The translations under genes were made by a program, and so were the position numbers. From Parcubacteria group bacterium RIFCSPHIGHO2_01_FULL_47_10b (lineage in GTDB: Bacteria > Patescibacteriota > Minisyncoccia > 2-01-FULL-47-10), in assembly GCA_001824325.1 (NCBI GenBank), contig MHXC01000008.1, forward strand, positions 1-11,457: a DNA stretch of 11,457 nt, given 5' to 3'. Each line of letters opens with the position of its first letter. Within the stretch, counting starts at the first letter, position 1. Under the pieces are notes generated by a model, which saw only the letters and a list, made by a program, of their open reading frames with translations, was not told the origin of the DNA and searched no databases. This document shows positions 1 through 7,136 of this stretch, piece after piece.

Positions 1-311
1 ACAAGCAGCGCAACCTTGAGCGGTGGGTTGAAAATATTGTTATGGCTTCACTGGATATAGCCAAAGTTGTTCTTGCTTCGGAAAAGCGTCAAATTCCTCA
101 AACCTATAAAGAAATTTTATCCACGTTTGTGGCTGGCTATGGAGAAAAAGAATTGGTTGACGAATTCGGGAGGTTCGCCGAGCTTCGCAATATAGTGGCG
201 CATGAATACTTGGACATTCGCTGGTCTCGTATCGAAAAATTCATTCAGCGCGGAGAGGTGTTATATCCGAAGTTTCTTATGTGGGTGAAAGGTTTTTTGG
301 TATCACAGTAA
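1..311 (+). CDS. hepT: HepT-like HEPN ribonuclease toxin (DUF86), 5' end off the window
   Basis: The reading frame is open from base 3, so the ATG at 42 is probably internal and the true start lies left of the window. The protein is all-helical and carries the HEPN motif RX4HXY in the stretch RNIVAHEY (Arg codon 186-188, His 201-203, Tyr 207-209), typical of HepT (DUF86). In characterised MntA/HepT pairs, HepT is an RNase toxin that the MntA nucleotidyltransferase silences by AMPylating the Tyr of this motif. A partner mntA would be expected just upstream, outside the window, so the pair cannot be confirmed here. The gene runs towards the glycan operon and its stop overlaps the end of the PIG-L gene by nine bases. 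Family assignment is firm; activity is inferred. Confidence 0.85.
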   Translation, partial: KQRNLERWVENIVMASLDIAKVVLASEKRQIPQTYKEILSTFVAGYGEKELVDEFGRFAELRNIVAHEYLDIRWSRIEKFIQRGEVLYPKFLMWVKGFLVSQ

Positions 312-968
312 CGCCTTCCGAAAATCCAGCGTCCATCGCATAATCTCGAATGCCTCCGCGTACTTACTTGTCCCAAGTTCAAAGCCATGGAGTCGATTAC
401 GCGCAACAATGGCATCAATCCACTCTGCTTCTCCGTATTTTTTATACTGGCTCGCGTGCGCTTTGAGCGACGCGATTTTTTTCTGCATGGTTGGTTCACT
501 AACCGGGTGGTAGGCCTGGGCGTGGAATCCTTGGTACGAACGGCCCGATGGTTTTATCGGCTCGTAGAATAAAATGTTATTGAGATAACGGCACGCAGAA
601 ATTGTTGCCAGTGAGACGCGCCGGTGATCTTGGTGCGTGTCGTGTGGCCAGTGGGTAAGAACTACATCGGCTTCAAACTGTGACACAATGGAGTCGATTG
701 TCTCAACAGATGTTGAGTTATAGGGGATGTTCTTGGTAGGGAAATCGAGGATATTAACATCGGTAACACCTAGTTTTTTCGCTGCTGTGCGTGCCTCTTT
801 TGACGCTTGCTCCTTGGTACGCTGTACCGAGCCGTCGAACGAGGTATAGGCGGAGTTACTGACTATGACCATTTTCACTTTGTGTTTGGCTTGGGTTGCG
901 TCTGCCAGCAATCCCCCGGCTGCTAGCTCAATATCGTCTGCATGGGCTCCGATAGCAATAATGTTCAT
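303..968 (-). CDS. PIG-L/LmbE family zinc-dependent N-acetylsugar deacetylase
   Basis: A 221-residue protein of the PIG-L (LmbE) family, whose members remove acetyl from N-acetylglucosamine-type sugars on lipids, thiols or glycans. The N-terminal AHADD (residues 8-12) and the later THQDH (111-115) are the two family metal and catalytic motifs; His9, Asp12 and His115 are the expected zinc ligands and Asp11 the likely general base. There is no signal peptide or membrane segment, so action in the cytoplasm on a nucleotide- or lipid-linked sugar is likely. Its ATG overlaps the aminotransferase stop as ATGA (965-968), which implies translational coupling. It is the last gene of the leftward operon, and its 3' end overlaps the convergent hepT by nine bases with no visible terminator. 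The substrate is unknown; an amino sugar of this glycan is a reasonable guess. Confidence 0.9.
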   Translation of the reverse strand: MNIIAIGAHADDIELAAGGLLADATQAKHKVKMVIVSNSAYTSFDGSVQRTKEQASKEARTAAKKLGVTDVNILDFPTKNIPYNSTSVETIDSIVSQFEADVVLTHWPHDTHQDHRRVSLATISACRYLNNILFYEPIKPSGRSYQGFHAQAYHPVSEPTMQKKIASLKAHASQYKKYGEAEWIDAIVARNRLHGFELGTSKYAEAFEIMRWTLDFRKALL

Positions 969-2050
969 GTTCGTGTTGGATAAATAGTTAGAAATATTTG
1001 TATAATGTGCCGTATATCATTTTTTGACAGAGAAGGGTAAATCGGTAGCGATAATACGTGGTCATAGATAGTTTCAGTATGTGGGTATTGTCTCTTTGGT
1101 AGTCGTAAAAGCTGGTGGATTGGCTTCCAGACAGGAGTCTGGCTAACTTCAATACCGCTTTGCTTCATGTGTGTGGCAATTGCCGTTATTTTCTCCACGC
1201 TTACGTTTTTAGGGAATTGGACGACGAAGCGGTAATAGATATGTCCGTCTTGCGGAGGCAGGACAAGGTTTGCTGATCGTAACCCATGGAGATACATCTG
1301 CGCCAATGCACGACGCTTCTTTAGGAACTGTGGAAGTTTTTTGAGCTGTTGTAAACCCATCGCTGCCTGCAAATCCGTAAATGAGTAATTGTATCGAACG
1401 CGGTACTTTGAAATTAGATCATTGGATCGCAAGTCTCTGATGGTTTTGGCGTATGTGTTATTGTTTGTCGCAACAGCGCCACCTTTTCCGGTTGTAATTA
1501 CCTTGGTTGCATAGAATGAAAATATACTTATGTCGCCCATAGAACCAAGCTTTTTATTACTATGAGCATGAAGCGCTCCGCCGATCGCCTGGGCGCAGTC
1601 CTCGATTATTGAAATCTTTGGAAATGCAGCTTTGATTTTATCGATAGGCGCCGCTAGTCCGAACAGGTGAGGGACAATGATTGCTTTTGTTTTTTTCGAT
1701 ACACAGGGTTGTATAGTGGCGACGGTCATATTATACGACGTTTCATTAATATCGGCGATTACGGCTTGCGCACCCGTATAGTTGACTGCATCAAGGACCG
1801 AGGAGCAGATATAGCTGGGGATAATGACTTCGTCGCCTTGCTTGACGCCAAGGGCTAGTAAAGCAAGGTGAAGCGCGCTTGTACCGGAGTCAACAACGAA
1901 TATATGCTTGACACCGATATGCTCAGCCAAAAGACGTTCAAATGTTTCAGTCAGCGAACCCGCTGCAATATACCGACGTTCAATCGGGTCTCGTAGTATC
2001 TTCCATTCCGGTGTGCCGATCGAAGGTTGTGAGTGAGGAATCTGTTTCAT
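965..2050 (-). CDS. DegT/DnrJ/EryC1/StrS family PLP-dependent sugar aminotransferase
   Basis: A 361-residue fold-type I PLP enzyme that would transfer an amino group, usually from glutamate, to a keto group on a nucleotide sugar. Visible motifs are DSGTSALHLAL (54-64, phosphate-binding region), EDCAQAIGG (150-158, with Asp151 expected to contact the pyridine nitrogen) and SFYATK (178-183), where Lys183 is the expected PLP Schiff-base lysine. Length is normal for the family. All core residues are present, in contrast to the His-type paralogue at 7136-8338. The start was chosen as the first ATG before the family's N-terminal sequence; no clear Shine-Dalgarno precedes it. It follows the methyltransferase after 35 bases and overlaps the PIG-L gene by four. 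The position and sugar aminated cannot be told from sequence. Confidence 0.92.
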   Translation of the reverse strand: MKQIPHSQPSIGTPEWKILRDPIERRYIAAGSLTETFERLLAEHIGVKHIFVVDSGTSALHLALLALGVKQGDEVIIPSYICSSVLDAVNYTGAQAVIADINETSYNMTVATIQPCVSKKTKAIIVPHLFGLAAPIDKIKAAFPKISIIEDCAQAIGGALHAHSNKKLGSMGDISIFSFYATKVITTGKGGAVATNNNTYAKTIRDLRSNDLISKYRVRYNYSFTDLQAAMGLQQLKKLPQFLKKRRALAQMYLHGLRSANLVLPPQDGHIYYRFVVQFPKNVSVEKITAIATHMKQSGIEVSQTPVWKPIHQLLRLPKRQYPHTETIYDHVLSLPIYPSLSKNDIRHIIQIFLTIYPTRT

Positions 2051-2074
2051 CTATATGACATGACGTTGGACCGC

Positions 2075-2096
2075 TTAATATCGAATTAATATCGAA
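2075..2096. repeat. Perfect 11-base tandem duplication across the methyltransferase stop codon
   Basis: The 11-base unit TTAATATCGAA (plus strand) occurs twice head to tail, at 2075-2085 and 2086-2096. On the coding strand the first copy encodes the last residues and TAA stop of the methyltransferase, and the second copy is untranslated. It is short enough to be slippage and has no evident function. Confidence 0.8.
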
Positions 2097-2709
2097 ACTC
2101 CGGCGTCTTATACATATACATAGTGAAATCATTCGGGGCGTAGTCGTGTCGCAACGTCACAAAGCGGCATAATTTTTTGCAGTAGCGGAATATTTCTTCG
2201 GGTTGCGCATAATAGGTGTAGTCGTTTTCATACCCTTTGTCTAGGTAGATACTGGTAAGGTTGAACGTGACTCCCTGAATTGCGAGTTCGTACATTTTGG
2301 TAATGCTTTTTTGCAAGTACGTCGCGTGATCACTGACTTTAAAGTCGAAGGTGCCGCTGGTGATTACGATGTCGTATTGTCGGTCAAATGCATGTGTTTC
2401 AAAGTTGTCAATGATAATATGCGCATCGGGGTATTTTTTCTGAGCGAGCGCCGCAACGTCAGGCGCAATTTCAATGCCTGTGTAGTCGACGTGCAAGCCC
2501 TGTTTTTTTAGAAATCCATAGAAATCGCCTTTTCCGCAGCCCACATCGAGCACCGACTTTCCTTCGAATTTTCCAAAAGCAAGCAATACATTAAATCGGT
2601 TTAATTGAGACGCCACAGACCCATAATCGCCGGCCTTAAAATGGTCGCCGTGTTTTTTGAGTAAATCGCTGTAGAATGTCGTAATTTTTTTTGCGTCGCT
2701 CTGGTTCAT
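2086..2709 (-). CDS. Class I SAM-dependent methyltransferase
   Basis: A 207-residue Rossmann-fold methyltransferase. Motif I, VLDVGCGKGDF, lies at residues 53-63, and the acidic residue that would bind the SAM ribose is Glu80 in TGIEIAP. A motif IV-like segment (YDIVITSGTFDF) sits near 112-123. There is no membrane segment or signal peptide. The substrate is unknown; its place between two sugar-modifying enzymes suggests O- or N-methylation of a nucleotide sugar or glycan, but it could also act on a lipid or peptide part of the envelope. It follows the decarboxylase after 18 bases in the same operon. No Shine-Dalgarno is evident before the ATG. The final codons and stop lie inside a perfect 11-base tandem duplication. 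Confidence 0.88.
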   Translation of the reverse strand: MNQSDAKKITTFYSDLLKKHGDHFKAGDYGSVASQLNRFNVLLAFGKFEGKSVLDVGCGKGDFYGFLKKQGLHVDYTGIEIAPDVAALAQKKYPDAHIIIDNFETHAFDRQYDIVITSGTFDFKVSDHATYLQKSITKMYELAIQGVTFNLTSIYLDKGYENDYTYYAQPEEIFRYCKKLCRFVTLRHDYAPNDFTMYMYKTPEFRY

Positions 2710-2727
2710 TTGAGTGGCCGGTGTTAT

Positions 2728-3693
2728 TTAGCGTTGCCTAAAATAGTCGATCGTTTTTGTGAGACCCTGTCCAAGTGATGTTTGTGGCTGCCATGCGAGT
2801 TTCTGTTTCGCAAGCGTGATATCTGGTTTTCGGCGCGTGGGGTCGTCTTCCCGAGCCGGTTTATGGAGAATGGTACTCGTTGAACCGGTAAGCGCAATGA
2901 TTGTGTGCGCAAGATCGTTCATAGTCACTTCTTCGGGATTTCCAAGATTGATCGGTCCATGTTCTGTTGATTGTACCATACGAACAAGGCCATCAATGAG
3001 GTCGTCGATATAACATAGGGAGCGGGTGTAGGTACCGTCGCCGAAAATTATAAGTGGCTTATTGCGCAGCGCCGCGGAAATAAACGATGGTATGGCGCGG
3101 CCATCGTCTGCTGCCATGTGCGGGCCATAGGTATTAAAAATGCGGACGATTTTTGTATCCATGCCATACTCACGATGGTACGTTATTACCATGCTTTCGC
3201 TGAAACGTTTCGATTCGTCGTATACACTTCGCAGACCGATAGGGTTGACGGAACCCCGGTAGGTTTCTTTTTGTGGGTGCTCGAGAGGATCGCCGTACAC
3301 TTCCGATGTGGATGTGAACAAGAATTTTGCTTTATTGGCGCGAGCGAGCTCAAGTAACTGGTAGGTTCCCTCGGAGCCGACGCGAAGACTTTCGAGCGGG
3401 TATTTGAAATAGTACGTCGGCGAGGCGAGTGCGGCGAGGTGCATCACGATGTCAACGTGCGAGTCGGTGTTGATTGGCTGCGTAACGTCGTGCTGGTGGA
3501 AGCGAAACGCGGATCGGAATGCAGGATTGTCGAGCAGACCAACGAGGTTCGCCTTCGACCCTGTGCGCAAATTATCATACGCATCAACAGAAAAACCCTG
3601 CTCGAGCAACAATCGGCACAGATGAGAACCGATGAAGCCTGCAGCCCCACTCATAAGGACGCGTTTTTTGTCGGGCCTCATCGTGGATTTCAT
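2728..3693 (-). CDS. UDP-glucuronate decarboxylase (UDP-xylose synthase type), extended SDR
   Basis: An extended short-chain dehydrogenase that closely fits UDP-glucuronate decarboxylases, which convert UDP-glucuronate to UDP-xylose using bound NAD. Counting from the start given here (321 residues): NAD-binding GAAGFIG at 16-22, LASPTYY at about 89-95, TSTSEVYGDP at 127-136, VNPIG at about 149-153, and YDESK with catalytic Tyr158 and Lys162, then RIFNTYGP from about 184. The Thr-x-Glu of TSE and the Tyr-x3-Lys have the spacing seen in the human enzyme (T118, E120, Y147, K151). Start choice: an ATG at 3765 would extend the protein but overlap the upstream dehydrogenase by 59 bases with a tail that does not look conserved. 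ATGs at 3693 or 3681 give the usual family length. The gene directly follows the enzyme that makes its substrate. Confidence 0.9.
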   Translation of the reverse strand: MKSTMRPDKKRVLMSGAAGFIGSHLCRLLLEQGFSVDAYDNLRTGSKANLVGLLDNPAFRSAFRFHQHDVTQPINTDSHVDIVMHLAALASPTYYFKYPLESLRVGSEGTYQLLELARANKAKFLFTSTSEVYGDPLEHPQKETYRGSVNPIGLRSVYDESKRFSESMVITYHREYGMDTKIVRIFNTYGPHMAADDGRAIPSFISAALRNKPLIIFGDGTYTRSLCYIDDLIDGLVRMVQSTEHGPINLGNPEEVTMNDLAHTIIALTGSTSTILHKPAREDDPTRRKPDITLAKQKLAWQPQTSLGQGLTKTIDYFRQR

Positions 3694-3706
3694 TCCGGAT
3701 GTAGAA

Positions 3707-5029
3707 TCAGCGCTGGCCGAACCCATAATATGTGAACCCAGCTTTTTTGAACTCTTTACCATCAAGGCTATTTACCATGTCAATTATAACAGGATTTTTC
3801 ATTACTTTTTTGAGTTTCTGCGGGCTGATAGTCGGAGCAGCGAACTCATCCCAATTGACGAGGACTAACAGTGCGTCGGCATCGCGCGCGGCTTCGAGTG
3901 CGGATCGGTGAAGGGTCAGCGGGAATGTGCGCTCGCGTACCTCTTCCATGGCCATAGGGTCAAAACCATGCACCTGCACTTCTTCCTCTGCAAGGCGTTC
4001 GACAAGACGGAGTGGCAACGAAGCGCGAATATCGCTGGAATTTTTTTTAAATGCAAGACCCCACACCGCGACATGTTTGCCAACGAGCGAGGGCTTGAGT
4101 AGCGCGCGCAGCTTTCGGATTGCGATGGTAATTTGTTCGGCGTTTCGTTCGAGTACTGCGTGTAATACTGACGCGCGATAGCCGTGCTCGCCGGCGCTTT
4201 GAATCAGGGCATGGAGGTCTTTTTCAAGGCATGGGCCGCCGAAACCAAGGCCGGGAGATAGATAATGGCTTCCAATCCGGGCGTCAAGCGAAATACCGCG
4301 AATAGTGTCGCGAATAGAGGCATCAAACTTTTCGGCGAGTGCAGCTATTTCGTTAATAAATGAAACACGTGTGGCCAGATAGGCATTGGCGGCGTATTTT
4401 ATGAGTTGCGCAGAGGCGAAATCAGTTTCAACGAGTGGCACATTCGTATCAGTCCATGGTTTATACAGCGATGCAACTCGTTGCACGGCGTGAGCATCGC
4501 CGCCAATGACAATTCTGTCTGGCTGCATGAAATCGGTTAATGCCGACCCCTCACGTAAGAATTCGGGATTGTACGCCATATGGTAATCGCTGCCGAGCAC
4601 ACGTGGAAGCATGAGCTCCTGAATAATCGCGAGCCCCCCCACTGGCACAGTGCTTTTTATCACGATAATATGGCCCTTTCGAATATGGTCTTTGAGGCGT
4701 AAAAATACTTGAGCGATTTGTTTAAAGTCGCTTGACCCATCGCTAAATGTTGGCGTTGCGACGGTGACAAAGATGATGCGATCAGCGCAATCGTCTGCGT
4801 CGAATGATGTTTGAAATCGAACATTGCCTGACGCAAGCACTTGTTTGAGCGCCTTTTCCATCCCCGCTTCGTAAAACGGCGGAATGCCGGCATTGAGTTT
4901 TGCAACTCGAGCCGCGTCTATGTCGACACTGATGACATCAACGCCTTTAAGGCCAAACGCAACGGTCGTAGCAAGGCCAACGTAGCCAGCGCCTCCAATG
5001 ATGAGGATTTTTTCTTTAGTTTTTTTCAT
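3707..5029 (-). CDS. ugd: UDP-glucose 6-dehydrogenase
   Basis: A 440-residue UDP-glucose/GDP-mannose dehydrogenase family enzyme; it oxidises UDP-glucose to UDP-glucuronate with two NAD. The N-terminal NAD domain has GGAGYVG (12-18) and an acidic residue after the second strand (Asp36). NPEFLREGSA (154-163) is typical of UDP-glucose dehydrogenases. KYAANA holds Lys211 and Asn215, and GFGGPCLEKD (262-271) carries the catalytic Cys267. The C-terminal UDP-binding domain includes VWGLAFKKNSSDIR near 325-338. All catalytic residues are present; the serine commonly found before the cysteine is proline here, as in some homologues. The start overlaps the end of the YfhO-type gene by 14 bases. With the decarboxylase next door it forms a UDP-glucose to UDP-xylose pathway. 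A UDP-N-acetylhexosamine dehydrogenase is less likely given the NPEFLREG motif. Confidence 0.93.
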   Translation of the reverse strand: MKKTKEKILIIGGAGYVGLATTVAFGLKGVDVISVDIDAARVAKLNAGIPPFYEAGMEKALKQVLASGNVRFQTSFDADDCADRIIFVTVATPTFSDGSSDFKQIAQVFLRLKDHIRKGHIIVIKSTVPVGGLAIIQELMLPRVLGSDYHMAYNPEFLREGSALTDFMQPDRIVIGGDAHAVQRVASLYKPWTDTNVPLVETDFASAQLIKYAANAYLATRVSFINEIAALAEKFDASIRDTIRGISLDARIGSHYLSPGLGFGGPCLEKDLHALIQSAGEHGYRASVLHAVLERNAEQITIAIRKLRALLKPSLVGKHVAVWGLAFKKNSSDIRASLPLRLVERLAEEEVQVHGFDPMAMEEVRERTFPLTLHRSALEAARDADALLVLVNWDEFAAPTISPQKLKKVMKNPVIIDMVNSLDGKEFKKAGFTYYGFGQR

Positions 5030-7136
5030 GGCGTTCTTTTGTATAGCTTAGCGCAATAAAGCCAAGAAGCAATATGAGCGTGGCGCCGGAAATATACATG
5101 CCTCGCTTTATTGTGGACGAATCATAGAAAAATTCGATTGTATGCGCGCCAGATGGTAGCGCTATCGCCCGAGCAATATAATTAGCGCGATACACAGGCG
5201 TTTCCGCGCCATTAATCCGCGCCTTCCACTCAGGGTAGTAGAGGTCGTTGAGTACGAGCCATGCTGGTTCGGTACTGGTGGCGTGAATGGTGATAGTGTT
5301 GGGCGAATAGGCGCTGATGGTGGCGCTTTTTTGAGGTTGAGCGACTTTCGGCTGCGTGGCACCTGAGTTCGTTGAAGTTCCGAACGGCTCTTGTGCAAGC
5401 ACCACCTGCGCATACGCATCAAACCCATCACTAGCCAGATAGTCTAATGCCTGCCGTTTGTCAGAAATAACCGTGTAATTGTCCGCAACCAATACGCGCG
5501 GATAATATCCTTCATTTTCAGTAACAAGCGCATCGTCCCCATCTTTTATCACGATGTACTTAACGTTGTATAAATCGACCAACGTGCTGTCAAAATTACC
5601 TTTTACCACAAGCCCAGCAGCCCCAACTCCGCCACGAAACTCGTATTCCTCTATGGGAATCCCGTTGAGATAGTTGACGTATTCGACGAGGTGCTTGTTG
5701 AGGAACCCAGCTTCTCCATTCAGGTCTTCGATATGAAAAACAGGGGCTTGCCATTTAAGATTAATGACTCGAAATCGTTCGTTTTTAAGTTCATCATGTA
5801 ATAATGTAATAAGGTCATTTGACTTGACTAGTTTACCTAATTTCGGTTCATAAAATGTTAGTAGGGGGTAATTCACGACCCCTAAGTCAAAGACAAGGAG
5901 TATTAGAATCGCGAATGGAGCTATTCGGTTCGGGATTTTTTTAAAAAACGCCTTATTTAGAAGGGCTTCAAGGCCAATTGCTGCACCAAACGCTCCAATT
6001 AGAGGAATAAACATGAGCACCCGCGTTGGGATTCGTAGTCTATTAATAATTGGAAACTCTATTAAAAGTTTATATAATCCACCATATTTACCCAGAGAAA
6101 GCCATAAAATAATCACAGCACTAATCCAAAGGAAGATAGTCGTTGCTCGTCTAGGTTTGTTAGCCCATGCAAAAAGCAGTAAAAAAAGAGGAAGTAAGCC
6201 AAAGTAGAGGGCCGATTCAGGATAACTTGCTCCACCGCTCGCGTGCTCGTCAAACGACTGATCGAGTACGCTTCCATAAATATTTGGAACTATAAGTCGT
6301 TTCCAATTTTGGATTGACGCTGATCCCTGGAGCAAAAACTCCGGACTTAACGGTCCACTTCGAATGGATTCGTTAAGTGTAAGCTGCGTTGGTGTCATTT
6401 GGGGAGTTACGAGAAGGAGTGCAACAATACCAGAACAAAGCAAAATTCCCCATCGTCTAATATGCAACAGTTCTTTCTGTTGATAGAGACGGACGACCAT
6501 ATACCCGAACCAAAGCAAAAGTCCATAAAAGAGTAGCTGAATAACTCCTATAAAAAAAAGAGCAGCTAAAACAAGACTGAAGTACATCCCATACCGAAGT
6601 TGTTTGAAAGGAGTTGTAGCGTTTAAAAAGTATTCTCCTACGATGAAAAGTGCTGGTACGAGGGCATATGTTTGAATGTAGTTGATGTGGCCGATGAAGA
6701 CCCTGGCCGCGATTACATTCGAGAATGCATATATTATAGCAGCGCACAATGAACCAAATAGAGAAAATGCACGTCGTCTCATAAACCAAAACATGAGCAC
6801 GCCCGCAAGCCAGATGTGCAGGATAATATTAAGGTTGATCGCAAGTAATTGATCGTGTAAGAATCCCAGAATTAGTTGTGGCGGATAGAAAAATTCACTG
6901 CCGCTGTCTGCAAAATATGCGGTACCACCGGCGATATACGGATTCCATAGTGGTAACACACCAGATCTAATTTGTTCGGAAAAAAACGCTCGAGTCGTCA
7001 GGTGTGCAATTATATCGCCAGTTCCAATGATTCTATGTTTTGTCAGCGGAACAACGAAAATCACAAAAACGACTACAAGGAACAGTGCAGCAAATAAAGG
7101 TATTCCATTTTTAAATGCTACAGCCTTTGCAAACAT
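5016..7136 (-). CDS. YfhO-type multi-pass membrane glycosyltransferase (GT-C fold)
   Basis: A 706-residue membrane protein resembling the YfhO family (PF09586). A first membrane helix (about 12-30) is followed by an outside loop with GTGD (Asp41), LPLWNP (61-66), GG at 70-71 and FYPP (83-86), a layout typical of YfhO and other GT-C enzymes that use polyprenyl-phosphate sugars. About ten further helices follow up to about 424, then a soluble, beta-rich outer region (about 425-670) with a short Pro/Gln/Ser-rich linker near 590-605, and a last helix at about 681-698. In Bacillus and Listeria systems, YfhO-type proteins transfer the sugar from undecaprenyl phosphate to a surface polymer. Here a GT2 and a GtrA gene are in the same operon. 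Its ATG overlaps the 3-dehydrase-like stop as TAATG. Base composition shifts within the gene. The acceptor is unknown. Confidence 0.85.
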   Translation of the reverse strand: MFAKAVAFKNGIPLFAALFLVVVFVIFVVPLTKHRIIGTGDIIAHLTTRAFFSEQIRSGVLPLWNPYIAGGTAYFADSGSEFFYPPQLILGFLHDQLLAINLNIILHIWLAGVLMFWFMRRRAFSLFGSLCAAIIYAFSNVIAARVFIGHINYIQTYALVPALFIVGEYFLNATTPFKQLRYGMYFSLVLAALFFIGVIQLLFYGLLLWFGYMVVRLYQQKELLHIRRWGILLCSGIVALLLVTPQMTPTQLTLNESIRSGPLSPEFLLQGSASIQNWKRLIVPNIYGSVLDQSFDEHASGGASYPESALYFGLLPLFLLLFAWANKPRRATTIFLWISAVIILWLSLGKYGGLYKLLIEFPIINRLRIPTRVLMFIPLIGAFGAAIGLEALLNKAFFKKIPNRIAPFAILILLVFDLGVVNYPLLTFYEPKLGKLVKSNDLITLLHDELKNERFRVINLKWQAPVFHIEDLNGEAGFLNKHLVEYVNYLNGIPIEEYEFRGGVGAAGLVVKGNFDSTLVDLYNVKYIVIKDGDDALVTENEGYYPRVLVADNYTVISDKRQALDYLASDGFDAYAQVVLAQEPFGTSTNSGATQPKVAQPQKSATISAYSPNTITIHATSTEPAWLVLNDLYYPEWKARINGAETPVYRANYIARAIALPSGAHTIEFFYDSSTIKRGMYISGATLILLLGFIALSYTKERHEKN

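Noticed and set aside
290..330. Possible terminator between the convergent hepT and PIG-L genes
   Set aside because: There is a short T run but no stem-loop next to it, and the coding regions overlap.
3694..3765. N-terminal extension of the UDP-glucuronate decarboxylase
   Set aside because: It would overlap the upstream dehydrogenase by 59 bases and adds a tail that precedes the normal Rossmann start; ATGs at 3693 or 3681 give the usual length.
3439..3868. Overlapping plus-strand open frames of 98 and 78 codons
   Set aside because: Both are antisense to the decarboxylase and dehydrogenase genes; the peptides are Arg/Cys/His-rich and have no family likeness.
6457..6789. A 110-codon minus-strand open frame
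   Set aside because: It is a shifted frame within the YfhO-type gene; the main frame there encodes regular membrane helices.
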